DNA of 64,000 bases from JAHBNG01 sp039028975 (GTDB lineage: Bacteria > Chloroflexota > Anaerolineae > Caldilineales > Caldilineaceae): contig JBCCHB010000010.1 in NCBI GenBank assembly GCA_039028975.1, forward strand, positions 91,292 to 155,291, written 5' to 3'. A model generated the notes under the pieces. That model saw only the letters and a program-made list of their open reading frames with translations. It was not told the DNA's origin and did no database searches. A program made the translations under genes and the position numbers. Shown here one piece after another: positions 47,081-56,600 of this stretch (positions within the stretch are counted from its first letter, which is position 1; each line of letters begins with the position of its first letter).

Positions 47081-48835
47081 ATGACAGGTTCTTACATCGT
47101 TGGTCGTTGGGTACGTGGTTCCGAACACTACGCCCGTCAGACCCTAATTGACTACTTTTTGACTGCCCAGGATCATGCCTTTTGGCTCGTGGGTACCCGC
47201 CGCATGGGCAAAACGTCCTTACTGCGGCAAATGGAACTCATCACTCAGGAACCTGATTCTGAGTGGGAGCCACTCTTCTGGGATCTCCAGGGCTGCACCA
47301 CGCCCGAAGACCTTTCCACTGAACTCCACCTTGCACTTGAGGACGAAGCCGAACGCTTTGAGGAACACGGCATTGATATTGATGCGCTGGAGGGCAAAGA
47401 TGCCGTTGTTATCTTGCGTCGTCTAAATCGTGCGCTATCCCGCAGCTACAAACAACTCTTGCTTTTGGTCGATGAAGCAGAAGTCCTCATTGAAATTAAT
47501 GAAGTAAACAGTTCTTGGCTAGCTCGCCTGCGCAAGACCATGCAGGAGGGTCACCAACGCACGGTTGTCGCCTCTACTCAGTTGCTCACCCGCCTTACAG
47601 CTCAAAGCCTGGATTGGGTCACAAGCCCATTTCTGTTTGGCTTTACCCTGACCATGCTCTGGCCCTTTGACCGAGAGAGTGCCATCGATCTAATCTGCCA
47701 AAAACAAGGCAACAGCAAGATAACGGCCGAGCAGACGGTTATCGAAGAGATCTTATTCTACACCAACCACCACCCATTTCTAATTCAGTATCTGTGCCAT
47801 CGCCTCTATACCGCACAGGTCTATGAACAAGGGGCTGGCGGCGGCAGTGCCTATCTGCGTCCAGTAGAAGAGGCCGATCTTATGTTGGATCATGTATTAG
47901 ATGCTTTTTTCCAGATTGATTTTCAGCAGATCCTTCCTTTGGAGCAACAAATTTTACTGACCGTATCCGAATTCAACACAGTTACGGAAGAGCAGCTCTA
48001 TGCCATGGTAGGGTTGGAGAATCGAGCCTACCTACACAAGACGCTGCAGTCGTTACGAGAGTTGGGTCATCTCAAGGCCAAGGGGGACGGATGGGTCTTA
48101 GGTAATGAATTTTTGCGCCGATGGCTGCTAGAGAACCGCTACGTATTGCTACACGAAAAGAAATCACAGCAGGTCTACCAACCAGAAGAGCGCCTGAGTG
48201 AAGAGAACGTCGATAGCGTCTCGGAAGAGTTGGGCATCTCGACTAATCGGACCAAAGCCTTTGTGAATACAGCGATTGATAGCCAGGATCAATTCTTTTC
48301 GACGATTCAGCGCTTCTTTTTGGAAATTCGCCATGCCGTTGAGCAAGATGATGGCCATAAGCTTCTGGTGAGCAATTTAGGTAAAGGCCAACTGATGTTA
48401 CGTAGTGAAGAAGAGTGTCAGATTGCCCTCAAACATTGGCTACGCCCCATGTGCCAAGCCATGGACATTGACATCAATCGGGAGCCACTTTCAGGCCGCG
48501 GATTTCTCGACTTTAAGTTCTCGATTGGCTACGACACCAAATGCATTGTAGAAGTAAAGCTATTCAATTCGGCCAAGTTGCTCGACGGTGTAGGCATCCA
48601 ACTGCCCCTTTACCTGCTAGCAGATCGGGCCAAGTATGGCATCTATGTACCCATTTTTCTTGAATCAACCAATCATGAAAAGTTGGTCAAGGAGATGAAA
48701 GATGTGGCTCAGGAACGTACCCGAAGCCACGGGACGGATATAGCCATTATTGAAATCCTAGCCGACAAACCCAAGTCTGCATCCAAAGCAGATTTAGTAG
48801 AAAGTTTGGATCGGTATGGACTGGTGGTAGCGTGA
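47081..48835 (+). CDS. AAA/STAND-like ATPase fused to PD-(D/E)XK nuclease domain
   Basis: A 584-residue two-part protein. The N-terminal ATPase has Walker A GTRRMGKTS (Gly38-Thr45), Walker B LLLLVDEAE near residue 131, then a helical and winged-helix-like region to about 360 (NHHPFLIQYLCHRL; LRELGHLKAKGDGWVL). The C-terminal part (about 410-560) has the nuclease pattern Asp477 (GFLDFKF), Glu491-Val-Lys493 (IVEVK), then GIQLPLYLLAD, as in AAA-associated PD-(D/E)XK families. I infer an ATP-controlled DNase. It is the first gene after a regulatory-looking region and is followed, after a heptamer array, by three more genes. Its exact family is not identified. A single-protein toxin-like effector is the main alternative to an operon role. 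Confidence 0.8.
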   Translation: MTGSYIVGRWVRGSEHYARQTLIDYFLTAQDHAFWLVGTRRMGKTSLLRQMELITQEPDSEWEPLFWDLQGCTTPEDLSTELHLALEDEAERFEEHGIDIDALEGKDAVVILRRLNRALSRSYKQLLLLVDEAEVLIEINEVNSSWLARLRKTMQEGHQRTVVASTQLLTRLTAQSLDWVTSPFLFGFTLTMLWPFDRESAIDLICQKQGNSKITAEQTVIEEILFYTNHHPFLIQYLCHRLYTAQVYEQGAGGGSAYLRPVEEADLMLDHVLDAFFQIDFQQILPLEQQILLTVSEFNTVTEEQLYAMVGLENRAYLHKTLQSLRELGHLKAKGDGWVLGNEFLRRWLLENRYVLLHEKKSQQVYQPEERLSEENVDSVSEELGISTNRTKAFVNTAIDSQDQFFSTIQRFFLEIRHAVEQDDGHKLLVSNLGKGQLMLRSEEECQIALKHWLRPMCQAMDIDINREPLSGRGFLDFKFSIGYDTKCIVEVKLFNSAKLLDGVGIQLPLYLLADRAKYGIYVPIFLESTNHEKLVKEMKDVAQERTRSHGTDIAIIEILADKPKSASKADLVESLDRYGLVVA

Positions 48836-48999
48836 GGCAAGTGGCAAGTGGCAAGTGGCAAGTGGCAAGTGGCAAGTGGCAAGTGGCAAGTGGCAAGTGG
48901 CAAGGACAGATTCTACCGCTACTCGCTCACTTGCAAACCTTGTCACCCGCGAATGTAGTTATCGGGGGCTGCAAACCTGCAACTCTATAAACAAATCTT
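48836..48999. repeat. Heptamer array (GTGGCAA)9 right after the ATPase-nuclease stop codon
   Basis: Nine perfect GTGGCAA copies fill 48841-48903, preceded by a partial copy that begins at the base after the TGA. The rest of the gap holds loose right-side units (TTGCAAACC, CTGCAAACC, CTGCAAC), mirroring the two-block arrays found inside the synthases. Confidence 0.95.
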
Positions 49000-50481
49000 A
49001 TGGAACAAACAGAAACATTTCAATTGACTAAAACCCGTTATGTAGAGGGGATTCTTTGCCGTAAGCGCTTGTGGTTGCAGCATCATCGGCGTGAGTTGGC
49101 TACCCCGCCATCTGTGGCTCAGCAGCGAACCATGGATGAAGGGACTCGGGTAGGCATTCTGGCACGTGAGCGTATGTTTTCCCATGGTCTATTGGTAACC
49201 CAAGTGGGCGCACCAGCAGTAAAGGAGACAGCAATAGCCTTAACGCGAAATCCGCCGGCCATCTTTGAGGCAACGTTCTTATACGATGGCATCCTGATAA
49301 TGGCTGATATGATTGCCAATAACTTTGATGGCACGTGGGACCTGATCGAAGTCAAGGCATCGACCAAACTTAAGCCAGAATATCTCCATGATATTGCCAT
49401 GCAGACCTACGTCATCGAGCAGGCAGGGCTATGGCTACGCCGACAGCGGCTGCTCCACATCAACAGCAAAGAGGCGCTACGTCCCGATCACGCCAATCTC
49501 TTTCATGAACAGGATGTCACAGCAGAGGTCGCTGACTATCTTGACGATTTACCCGGGCGGGTAGCCGATTTTCATGGATTATTAGCCAGGGAAGAGGAGC
49601 CTGCCGTCCCTATAGGTCATCATTGCCAGAAGCCATACCCTTGCCCATTTCAAACCTATTGTTGGCAAAATCTGCCTGAGCCTTCCATCTTTTCTATCCC
49701 TCGGCTTAAAGGAAAAGAGAAAAGCCGCTTGGCGCAGCAGGGAATTCTCTCCCTTCATGACCTGCCACCCGAATTCCCGCTGAGCGGGAATCAACAGGAT
49801 GCTGTTCTGTTGATGCAGGAAGAGCGAGAAGAGATCGATATTCCAGCCATCCGAAAGAAGCTAAAGACGCTGACCTACCCCATCTATTTCTTTGATTTCG
49901 AGACCGATGCCGCAGCCATTCCAAGTCACTCAGGATTAAGGCCATATGAGCAAGCTCCTTTCCAATACAGCTGCCACATTCTCTATGAAGATGGCCGACT
50001 AGCTCATTGTGAGTATCTCCACACCGATACGAATGATACCAGGGAGCCGTTGCTCATGAGCCTTATGGACCACATTGGTCCAGTTGGGTCTGTAGTCGTC
50101 TACAACGCCCAATTTGAGCGGAGTGTCCTGCGTAAGCTAGCGGCTCTTGTCCCCGCTTACGAGAGGGCAATTCAGTCGGTTATTGACCGTCTATGGGATC
50201 AGCTCGACATCTTCCGTCAAGATTACAAGAGCTATCGCTTTCGAGGCTCCAACTCAATCAAAAATGTGCTGCCAGTCATTGCCCCCCATCTTTCATACAA
50301 AGGGCTTCGGGTCAGCCGAGGAGATGAGGCGCAAGCTGTGTGGGCCAAGATGGTCCGGACAACCGAGCCAGCAGCAAAGCAGCAGATGATCGACGATCTA
50401 CTCGTCTATTGCCGACAAGATACGCTGGCCATGGTGGAGATCCACAAACATCTAAAAGAACTAACGACTGATGAACGCTAG
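49000..50481 (+). CDS. Cas4/RecB-like nuclease fused to DEDD exonuclease (DUF2779 type)
   Basis: A 493-residue predicted double nuclease. The N-terminal half is Cas4-like: an early Cys in YVEGILCRKRLW, then Glu (IFEATF), Asp (MADMI) and EVK (LIEVKAS) forming the PD-(D/E)XK site, then three Cys in CQKPYPCPFQTYCW that could complete an iron-sulfur cluster. The C-terminal half is an RNase H-fold 3'-5' exonuclease: YFFDFETD, VYNAQFE, and YCRQDTLAMVEIH give the acidic residues. This architecture fits the DUF2779 family. The stop overlaps the next gene by 11 bp. Probably acts on DNA ends or single strands; the biological target is unknown. Confidence 0.85.
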   Translation: MEQTETFQLTKTRYVEGILCRKRLWLQHHRRELATPPSVAQQRTMDEGTRVGILARERMFSHGLLVTQVGAPAVKETAIALTRNPPAIFEATFLYDGILIMADMIANNFDGTWDLIEVKASTKLKPEYLHDIAMQTYVIEQAGLWLRRQRLLHINSKEALRPDHANLFHEQDVTAEVADYLDDLPGRVADFHGLLAREEEPAVPIGHHCQKPYPCPFQTYCWQNLPEPSIFSIPRLKGKEKSRLAQQGILSLHDLPPEFPLSGNQQDAVLLMQEEREEIDIPAIRKKLKTLTYPIYFFDFETDAAAIPSHSGLRPYEQAPFQYSCHILYEDGRLAHCEYLHTDTNDTREPLLMSLMDHIGPVGSVVVYNAQFERSVLRKLAALVPAYERAIQSVIDRLWDQLDIFRQDYKSYRFRGSNSIKNVLPVIAPHLSYKGLRVSRGDEAQAVWAKMVRTTEPAAKQQMIDDLLVYCRQDTLAMVEIHKHLKELTTDER

Positions 50482-51886
50482 CCCAGAAAAAACAAAGTTG
50501 ATTTCAACACTGTTGGGATACTTGCCTGGAATAGGTGATGTGCCAGAACAGTCGTCAATCTATTGGGAACGATTAGGCATCTGGCACGGACAGATTCTAG
50601 GGAAGCAGATGGTGGATGAAGCGTGGATGGCCAGCCAGCTGCTAAAGCTAGACCATACGCTGCTAAGTGTATTGGCCCAATGGCTCGGCATTGATTTAGA
50701 AAGAGCCACCATGGAAAAGATGGCAAACCGTATTGCGGCACTGGCTGTCGAACATCTTTTACATGGATCTGCCGGGGGATGGGCAGAGATGCTCTTTCTG
50801 CTAGATGCCTTGATGCATGGGCGCAGTCATCAGGCCCTAGAAGAGATGGCACGCCTATTACTTAATCAAGAGGTAGCAGAGCTGCTGATTCTGAGTCCAT
50901 TAACCCAACGCAGTCGTCGTTTGACCATAGCCACTCTGATCTATCTGCAAAACCCGGATGATCTCCAGCTAGTGGTCCTCTACGAACGATCTGAACGCTT
51001 CAACTACAATCGATTTGTCATGGTTCAAGATGAAGAGTGGATCAATGCGCCCAGTCAAGCTAGGCGAGAGGTCCCAACACCGGCAACGGAAAAGCGTTTG
51101 CAACGTTCAGACGGCATAGAACGGACAACCAAGTCGCCCAAGGCGACTATTCTGTCCAAAGCTGACGTGAACCAAGTGTTGGCAGCCTTTGAAAATGGTC
51201 CAAAAGGTGGTCGGCATAGTACGTGCCTACGTGTCCTTTCCCAATCGATGGGTCCCGTCATGCTGTTCATTTATCGTAATTTGCAGCAGAAGAGCATCAA
51301 TGAGATCCATCGCACCCTCTTTGGTGAGGAGGTCGAGTTTATTGTCCTGAAGTTTCATCGGCAGTTGCGTTCTTTGGAAGAACGGTCGACCAAGGGTATT
51401 GGCCGTCTCATTGGCCAAGCTATTGCGGCCGCTCAGCTTGGCCAGCCCGTTACATACATCAATGACGATGCCCAAACAGCCTTACCTGCACTACGTCGTT
51501 TACTCTCTTCACTACGGTATGGTGAAGACAAAAAGCTAATATTACTCGAAGTCCATCTTTCCCACGCACCGATTCCAGGTAGTCCAACACTGGTAATAAG
51601 GGGCAGCCGGCAGCAGCCATTAGAGACGACGCTGGATTATTTAGAGGATCAGGGTCTGCCCTTGCTAGATGAACTAGCCAGCTTGCGTCACATTAGTCTA
51701 GTTTATGAAGCGGTGGCCAACAGCCGTTCGCGCTCCAACATTTTCAAGATTCGTATCGATGAATGCACAGCAGAGTCGGTCATTGCTCGCTATCTAGGGA
51801 CTCACGCCAGCAGCCAAATGTGCAAGAGCTTTGAAACCTATTTGAGAGAAGAATATCATGTCACAGCTATTCCCGCTGCTCGATAA
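50471..51886 (+). CDS. Conserved-looking protein of unknown function in nuclease/EAD1 operon
   Basis: 471 residues, no family recognised. The N-terminal 200 residues are mostly helical (LLGYLPGIGDVPEQSSIYWERLG; LEHLLHGSAGGWAEMLFLLDALM-like stretches). The C-terminal half is a mix of helices and strands (KKLILLEVHLSH; TLVIRGSRQQ). There is no signal peptide or membrane segment. It overlaps the upstream nuclease gene by 11 bp and the downstream EAD1 gene by 29 bp, so all three are almost certainly co-translated. It may be the sensor or scaffold of the set, but nothing in the sequence proves this. Confidence 0.85.
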   Translation: MNASPEKTKLISTLLGYLPGIGDVPEQSSIYWERLGIWHGQILGKQMVDEAWMASQLLKLDHTLLSVLAQWLGIDLERATMEKMANRIAALAVEHLLHGSAGGWAEMLFLLDALMHGRSHQALEEMARLLLNQEVAELLILSPLTQRSRRLTIATLIYLQNPDDLQLVVLYERSERFNYNRFVMVQDEEWINAPSQARREVPTPATEKRLQRSDGIERTTKSPKATILSKADVNQVLAAFENGPKGGRHSTCLRVLSQSMGPVMLFIYRNLQQKSINEIHRTLFGEEVEFIVLKFHRQLRSLEERSTKGIGRLIGQAIAAAQLGQPVTYINDDAQTALPALRRLLSSLRYGEDKKLILLEVHLSHAPIPGSPTLVIRGSRQQPLETTLDYLEDQGLPLLDELASLRHISLVYEAVANSRSRSNIFKIRIDECTAESVIARYLGTHASSQMCKSFETYLREEYHVTAIPAAR

Positions 51887-52784
51887 ACGCCACGTAATCC
51901 GGTTACTGCGAGGTGCCTTCAAGCCGCAGATCCAAGAAATGGGTCTGCGATATAGCGCCCAGCAGCTTGCCCGCCTAGGGATTATTACCATTGACCCATT
52001 CTCGTTTATCAAGTGTACTCATCCAGCTGATGAGGATTACCCCCAGGAGATTCTCGATCTGGATTGTGAAGGGCTGCTTCATGTGGACGAATCTGTTCAT
52101 CCAGAAATGGCAACCTACCACTGCCCATTGTGCGGCCGATTCGTTGAATATCCTAGTGTACACAAAGAGGTCTTTCATTCATGGTTGATTCAGCGGAATA
52201 CGGCTGGGATAGCGGCATATGTGGCAGATGCTCTGTCTGGCCTTCCCCAGGTTCATCTAGCCCAAGCTCTCAATGAAGTAGATATACGGATTCAACTCAA
52301 GAGCAGTCGAATCCTCTATGGCCATCTGGCTGGGGGCGGTGGCACTAAGCATCGTCAGCCGGACGGCTCCCCCTACGCTCTATACATCCAAACCTACTCT
52401 CAGCAAAATGCATTATCCAGCACATCGGCTCATCCAGCTGAGATTTCCTTGGTTGATCTGCTGACTCATGAAAGTAGGTGGGTGGCGGATCGGTTCCAGG
52501 AAGTGATATCCCCACCTCTCTTCCGCCACCGCAACCGGGCGGATCTTCAAAGTTTGCAGAAAGCCCTCTTAGATGCGTTTCCCACCCATGCCGCTCTTGC
52601 CAAAATGATACGTATCCAGTTAAATCGCCCGATTGATGCACTGGCTATGGGTAACAACCTCGATGAAATCATATTCAGGCTCATCAACCGGGCGGACCAA
52701 GAGGGGTGGCATACAGACCTTATCCGAGCCGCAAAGAATGCCAATCCGACCAATATTGCCTTACAGACTGTTGACAATCTCTAG
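51858..52784 (+). CDS. Zinc-finger protein with C-terminal effector-associated domain EAD1
   Basis: 308 residues. A metal-binding motif CPLC...H...H lies near residues 77-100 (YHCPLCGRFVEYPSVHKEVFHSW). The C-terminal 80 residues match my recollection of EAD1, a death-like helical adaptor: LQKALLDAFPTHAALAKMIR, NNLDEIIFRLINRADQEGW, LIRAAKNANPTN. EAD domains recruit effectors to partners with the same EAD in bacterial conflict systems. No enzyme domain is visible, so it is probably the adaptor, and a partner with a matching EAD1 should exist elsewhere in the genome. The 29-bp overlap ties it to the unknown protein upstream. Confidence 0.83.
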   Translation: MSQLFPLLDKRHVIRLLRGAFKPQIQEMGLRYSAQQLARLGIITIDPFSFIKCTHPADEDYPQEILDLDCEGLLHVDESVHPEMATYHCPLCGRFVEYPSVHKEVFHSWLIQRNTAGIAAYVADALSGLPQVHLAQALNEVDIRIQLKSSRILYGHLAGGGGTKHRQPDGSPYALYIQTYSQQNALSSTSAHPAEISLVDLLTHESRWVADRFQEVISPPLFRHRNRADLQSLQKALLDAFPTHAALAKMIRIQLNRPIDALAMGNNLDEIIFRLINRADQEGWHTDLIRAAKNANPTNIALQTVDNL

Positions 52785-52800
52785 CGAATCACACAAAAAT

Positions 52801-52829
52801 CGTAGGGGAATCGTAGAGTAAACCCTACG
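52801..52829. repeat. Inverted repeat after EAD1 gene
   Basis: CGTAGGG (52801-52807) and CCCTACG (52823-52829), perfect 7-bp arms with a 15-nt loop, 17 bp after the operon's last stop. No T-tract follows; may be an end-of-operon hairpin. Confidence 0.45.
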
Positions 52830-52852
52830 CAAACCAACAGAAGCTTGGAACA

Positions 52853-52880
52853 TTTGCCGTAATTACCTTTGTGGTATAAT
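52853..52880 (+). promoter_or_regulatory. Promoter for leaderless NUDIX transcript
   Basis: TATAAT at 52875-52880, with TTTGCC 16 bp upstream as a weak -35. The expected transcription start falls at or next to the ATG at 52888, and no ribosome-binding site is present. Confidence 0.6.
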
Positions 52881-52887
52881 GCGGTTC

Positions 52888-53340
52888 ATGAGTAACTTTA
52901 TTCCCTCAGAACTCTATTTTCAGATTTTGGAGAATATGCCCGTCGCCTGTGTCGATGTGGCCATTGTAGCCAATGGTTCCGTTCTGTTGGTTAATCGCCA
53001 GGATGCACCGGCAAGAGGCGAGTGGTGGGTCCCGGGCGGCCGTGTCCTTAAGGGCGAAATGATGCGGGATGCAGCCATCCGTAAAGCCTATGATGAAGTC
53101 GGTATCGAATGCCACGTAGGCCCCATCATTCACACCGCTGAAACCATCTTTCCTGATGGCCCCAACAATATTCCCGTCCATAGCATTAACAGCTGCTTTT
53201 TTCTCTATCCCACCGCGCCAGACTTTAAACCTGTTTTAGACAATCATCACACAGAATTTCGTTGGGTGAACCAGATTCCTTCGGGTCTGCACCCGTATGT
53301 GGAACGATGTTTGATGGGTGCCGGGTTGGCAAAGCTGTAG
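52888..53340 (+). CDS. NUDIX hydrolase
   Basis: A 150-residue NUDIX protein that would hydrolyse a nucleoside-diphosphate-linked substrate. The NUDIX box is readable as GRVLKGE-x7-RKAYDEVGI; it departs from the textbook REUxEE at two places (RKAYDE) but keeps the metal-binding Glu positions. The extended N terminus and WWVPGGRVLKGE region resemble GDP-mannose mannosyl-hydrolase relatives. ATG 52888 is preferred over ATG 52879, which lies inside the -10 box TATAAT. It is monocistronic and separated from the EAD1 operon by its own promoter, so I do not link the two. Confidence 0.88.
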   Translation: MSNFIPSELYFQILENMPVACVDVAIVANGSVLLVNRQDAPARGEWWVPGGRVLKGEMMRDAAIRKAYDEVGIECHVGPIIHTAETIFPDGPNNIPVHSINSCFFLYPTAPDFKPVLDNHHTEFRWVNQIPSGLHPYVERCLMGAGLAKL

Positions 53341-53601
53341 TCATCCCATCCCTATTATGAAAAAGGCAGTTGTCTCATTATTGCTTGCCCAATTCCCAGC
53401 CATGCATCTCAGAAAATGTTCTCTTTGTTCCGAATCACAGAAGATTAACTGAGTCTAATTTTTGGCAAATGTACTTCGGAGTTGCCGCGGATGTTGTTAC
53501 AGATGTTGCGAAGATTGACGGTACAAACTTGTTGTTTGTATATGGTAGGTCAGAGACAGTTTAAAATCCAGCTCCCCCTAGTTCATTGGCGTACGAAGCT
53601 A

Positions 53602-56600
53602 ATGAACTTAGGATATACGTCCAAACTAAGCAAGTGGATCATGCTTCTACTTTTGCTTACTCTATGGAGTATACAACTGATTCAAGGCACCGGACTTGCT
53701 CAGGCCCAATCGTCTGCGGAAATCGCAACACGGCTCCATGGGTTGAGCATATGGGGGCCGTCAGAGGGCATCCCCCACAAACCAATCCAACTTAGCGCAC
53801 ATATCATACCGAAGGAGGCCACAAATGGTGTAAAGTACCTATGGTCTCCTGAACCATCCAATGGACAAGGTACAGCTGTTGCCATCTACCATTGGCCAAC
53901 TGCTGGCAAGGAGATAATCAAAGTAATTGCGACCGATCAATTAGGTAGCAACATCAAAGCAGAAAAGATTCTGAACATTGCCCAAGAACCTTCAATCCCT
54001 GTTCAGCACGCCATTTTGACCGTTTCCCCAGCACAGATTGTTCAGAAAGGTGAAACGATCTCCATTTCTGTTAACACACTGCCTGCCAATGCAACAGAAC
54101 ATACCGTGCGTTGGATTCCTGAACCTGCCAGTGGGCGCGGAAAAGATATGGCGCTCTATGTGTGGACCGAGCCTGGGGAGCACCAAATCCGCGCCATTGT
54201 ACTCAATGAAGATGGCTCCCAAGTCGAAGAGACAGTGGTTCTCACGGTATTGGAGTCGGAACCTACTGCAGTAACGGAGACACCTAACCCACTCCCTAGT
54301 GCAACCCCTGTTGTTTCGCCGCCTGCCTCTCTGACGGCTACACCGAGTGCCACGCCTACTGAACAACTGAGGACGGCAACGGCCACACAAAGCATAGCGG
54401 CAACTCCTATAGCTACATCATCTCCCTTAGATAAAACAAAGACGGCGGAGCCAACACCCACCTGGACAGAGGAAGCAACCCCTACTCGACCCGTTCACAC
54501 ACCCACACCCAATAATACCGTGCAGCCTACAGCAGCACCCATCCAAACGGTTACCCCGACCGGCACGCCGACCCTTATGGCAACAACGCAACCTGGCGTT
54601 CCTCATCTGGACATCAGTTTGACACCCACTACCACCTTGACGGTAGTCTCGGATCCAGATGCTCAAAATCAGCCAAGCCAATTGTTTTTACCGCTGATTG
54701 CCAGCAATTCACAAAACCTTAGCAACCGACAATCCTCAGGGGATTCCCAGGCATCGCAGAATGCGCAGGGTGTGGTAGCTCAGGGCCTTACGATTGTTGG
54801 TGGTCAAGAAGCAGTCGAAGGTGCTTGGCCATGGCAAGCAGCTATCTACCTCCTTCGCCCCATTGGTGATCCTCTTTATTTTTGCGGTGGCTCCCTGATT
54901 GAGTCAGAGTGGATTTTAACCGCTGCACATTGTGTGGAGGATCTAAGAGCAGATGATCTTCTAATCATTCTAGGGCGTCACCGTCTATCGGATACTGGAG
55001 GTGAAGAGCAGAGAGTCAGCCAAATTTTTATTTATGATGGGTTCCAGCGGGGTACACTCGATGCTGATATCGGGCTGCTGAAATTGAGCCAACCCTCTTC
55101 ACAACAGCCAGTTTCCCTAGGCATGCCAGCCTTTGGTCCTGGAGATCTAGTTACCGCGACAGGGTGGGGTAGAACAGTCTTTGGCGAACCTGATTCCAGA
55201 CCAGATGAGCTACTCCAAGTTACAATTCCAGTCATCAGCTGGCATATCTGTGACCAGGCGTATAATGGTCGAATCACGGCGAATATGTTTTGTGCGGGGG
55301 AAGTAGGAAGGGATGCCTGTCAAGGGGATAGTGGGGGTCCCTTGCACTTTGAAGCGGCAGAAACGTGGCACCAAATCGGTATCGTTAGTTGGGGACAGGG
55401 GTGCGGAGATGAGGGGTTCCCCGGTGTGTATACGGATCTTAGCCAGTTTGAAGGATGGATTCAGGAAAGGATGAATCCGCCAGAGCCAAGTGGCGACGAT
55501 CATGAACCCGATGACACATTTGCTGAAGCACGCCTTATGCCTACAGACGGTATCGGCCAGCGCCACACATTTCACGTGGCAGATGATGAAGATTGGCGGT
55601 ATTTTAACGCAACTGAGGGGTTCGAATACACCGTCGAGACAAGCGATCTCGATGAAGGAACAGATACAGTCTTGGCCCTCTTTCGCCCGAATGGCACTAA
55701 GAAAATTGCCGAGGATGATGATAGCGCTGGGAATCGTGGCTCTCGCCTAATTTGGACAGCACCTCAATCAGGGCGTTTTTATGTGCAGTTGCAGAACCAT
55801 CCTGATTATGAAGAGACAGAATCAACGGGCTATACCCTACGCATCCAAGGTCAAGCTCCAGAACCAGAAGAGTTAGGCGATCTCTATGAACCCAACAACT
55901 TGGCCACTGATGCGGGCATCCTTCCCAACAACGGTAGTAGTCAGCACCATACTATTCATCAACCAGGGGACGAAGATTGGAGCCAGATCGATGTTATAGC
56001 TGGCCAAACATATACTATCCGAACAGCCAATCTACAGGGGGGAATTGATACATTTTTACAACTCTATGCTGCTGACGGAACAACTTTACTAAGCGAACAG
56101 GATGACCAGCCAGACGGTGACCTTCATTCCACCATCAAATGGCGTGCAGAGCGTACTGAAAGTTTACTTCTGCGAGTGACCCACTATGACATCAGTGAGG
56201 GACATCCAGAGATGGTGTATGAGTTGAGTCTTGCCAGCCAGCCAAGTGAACCACGAACGGGTGATTCTGCCGAGCCAGACAATGAGCCTTTGCAAGGCCC
56301 GTTGGTGCCAGCGGATGGCACACGCCATGCTCGCACCTTCCATAAGGCGGATGATGAGGACTGGGTACAGTTCTCCGTTTCGGCAGGGAACTCTTACAAA
56401 ATCGAGACCAGCCAACTCATAAGTGGATCTGACACAATTCTGGAGCTGTATGGTACTGATGGGGCCCTGTTGTTGGCAGTCAATGATGATTTAGCTTCAG
56501 GAGATTTGCGCTCTCAGATAGTGTGGCAAGCCGATGAAAATGCCAGCTACTTTGTCCGGGTTCGTGGTCGTACGGTTCGCGGCAACCAATCAGAGATGGG

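Noticed and set aside
48836..48903. Possible CRISPR array
   Set aside because: Units are 7 bp with no spacers; no cas genes. The Cas4-like domain at 49000 belongs to a DUF2779-type fusion.
53370..53564. 64-residue ORF between NUDIX and protease genes
   Set aside because: No family features and it overlaps the unused upstream extension of the protease frame; best treated as non-coding.
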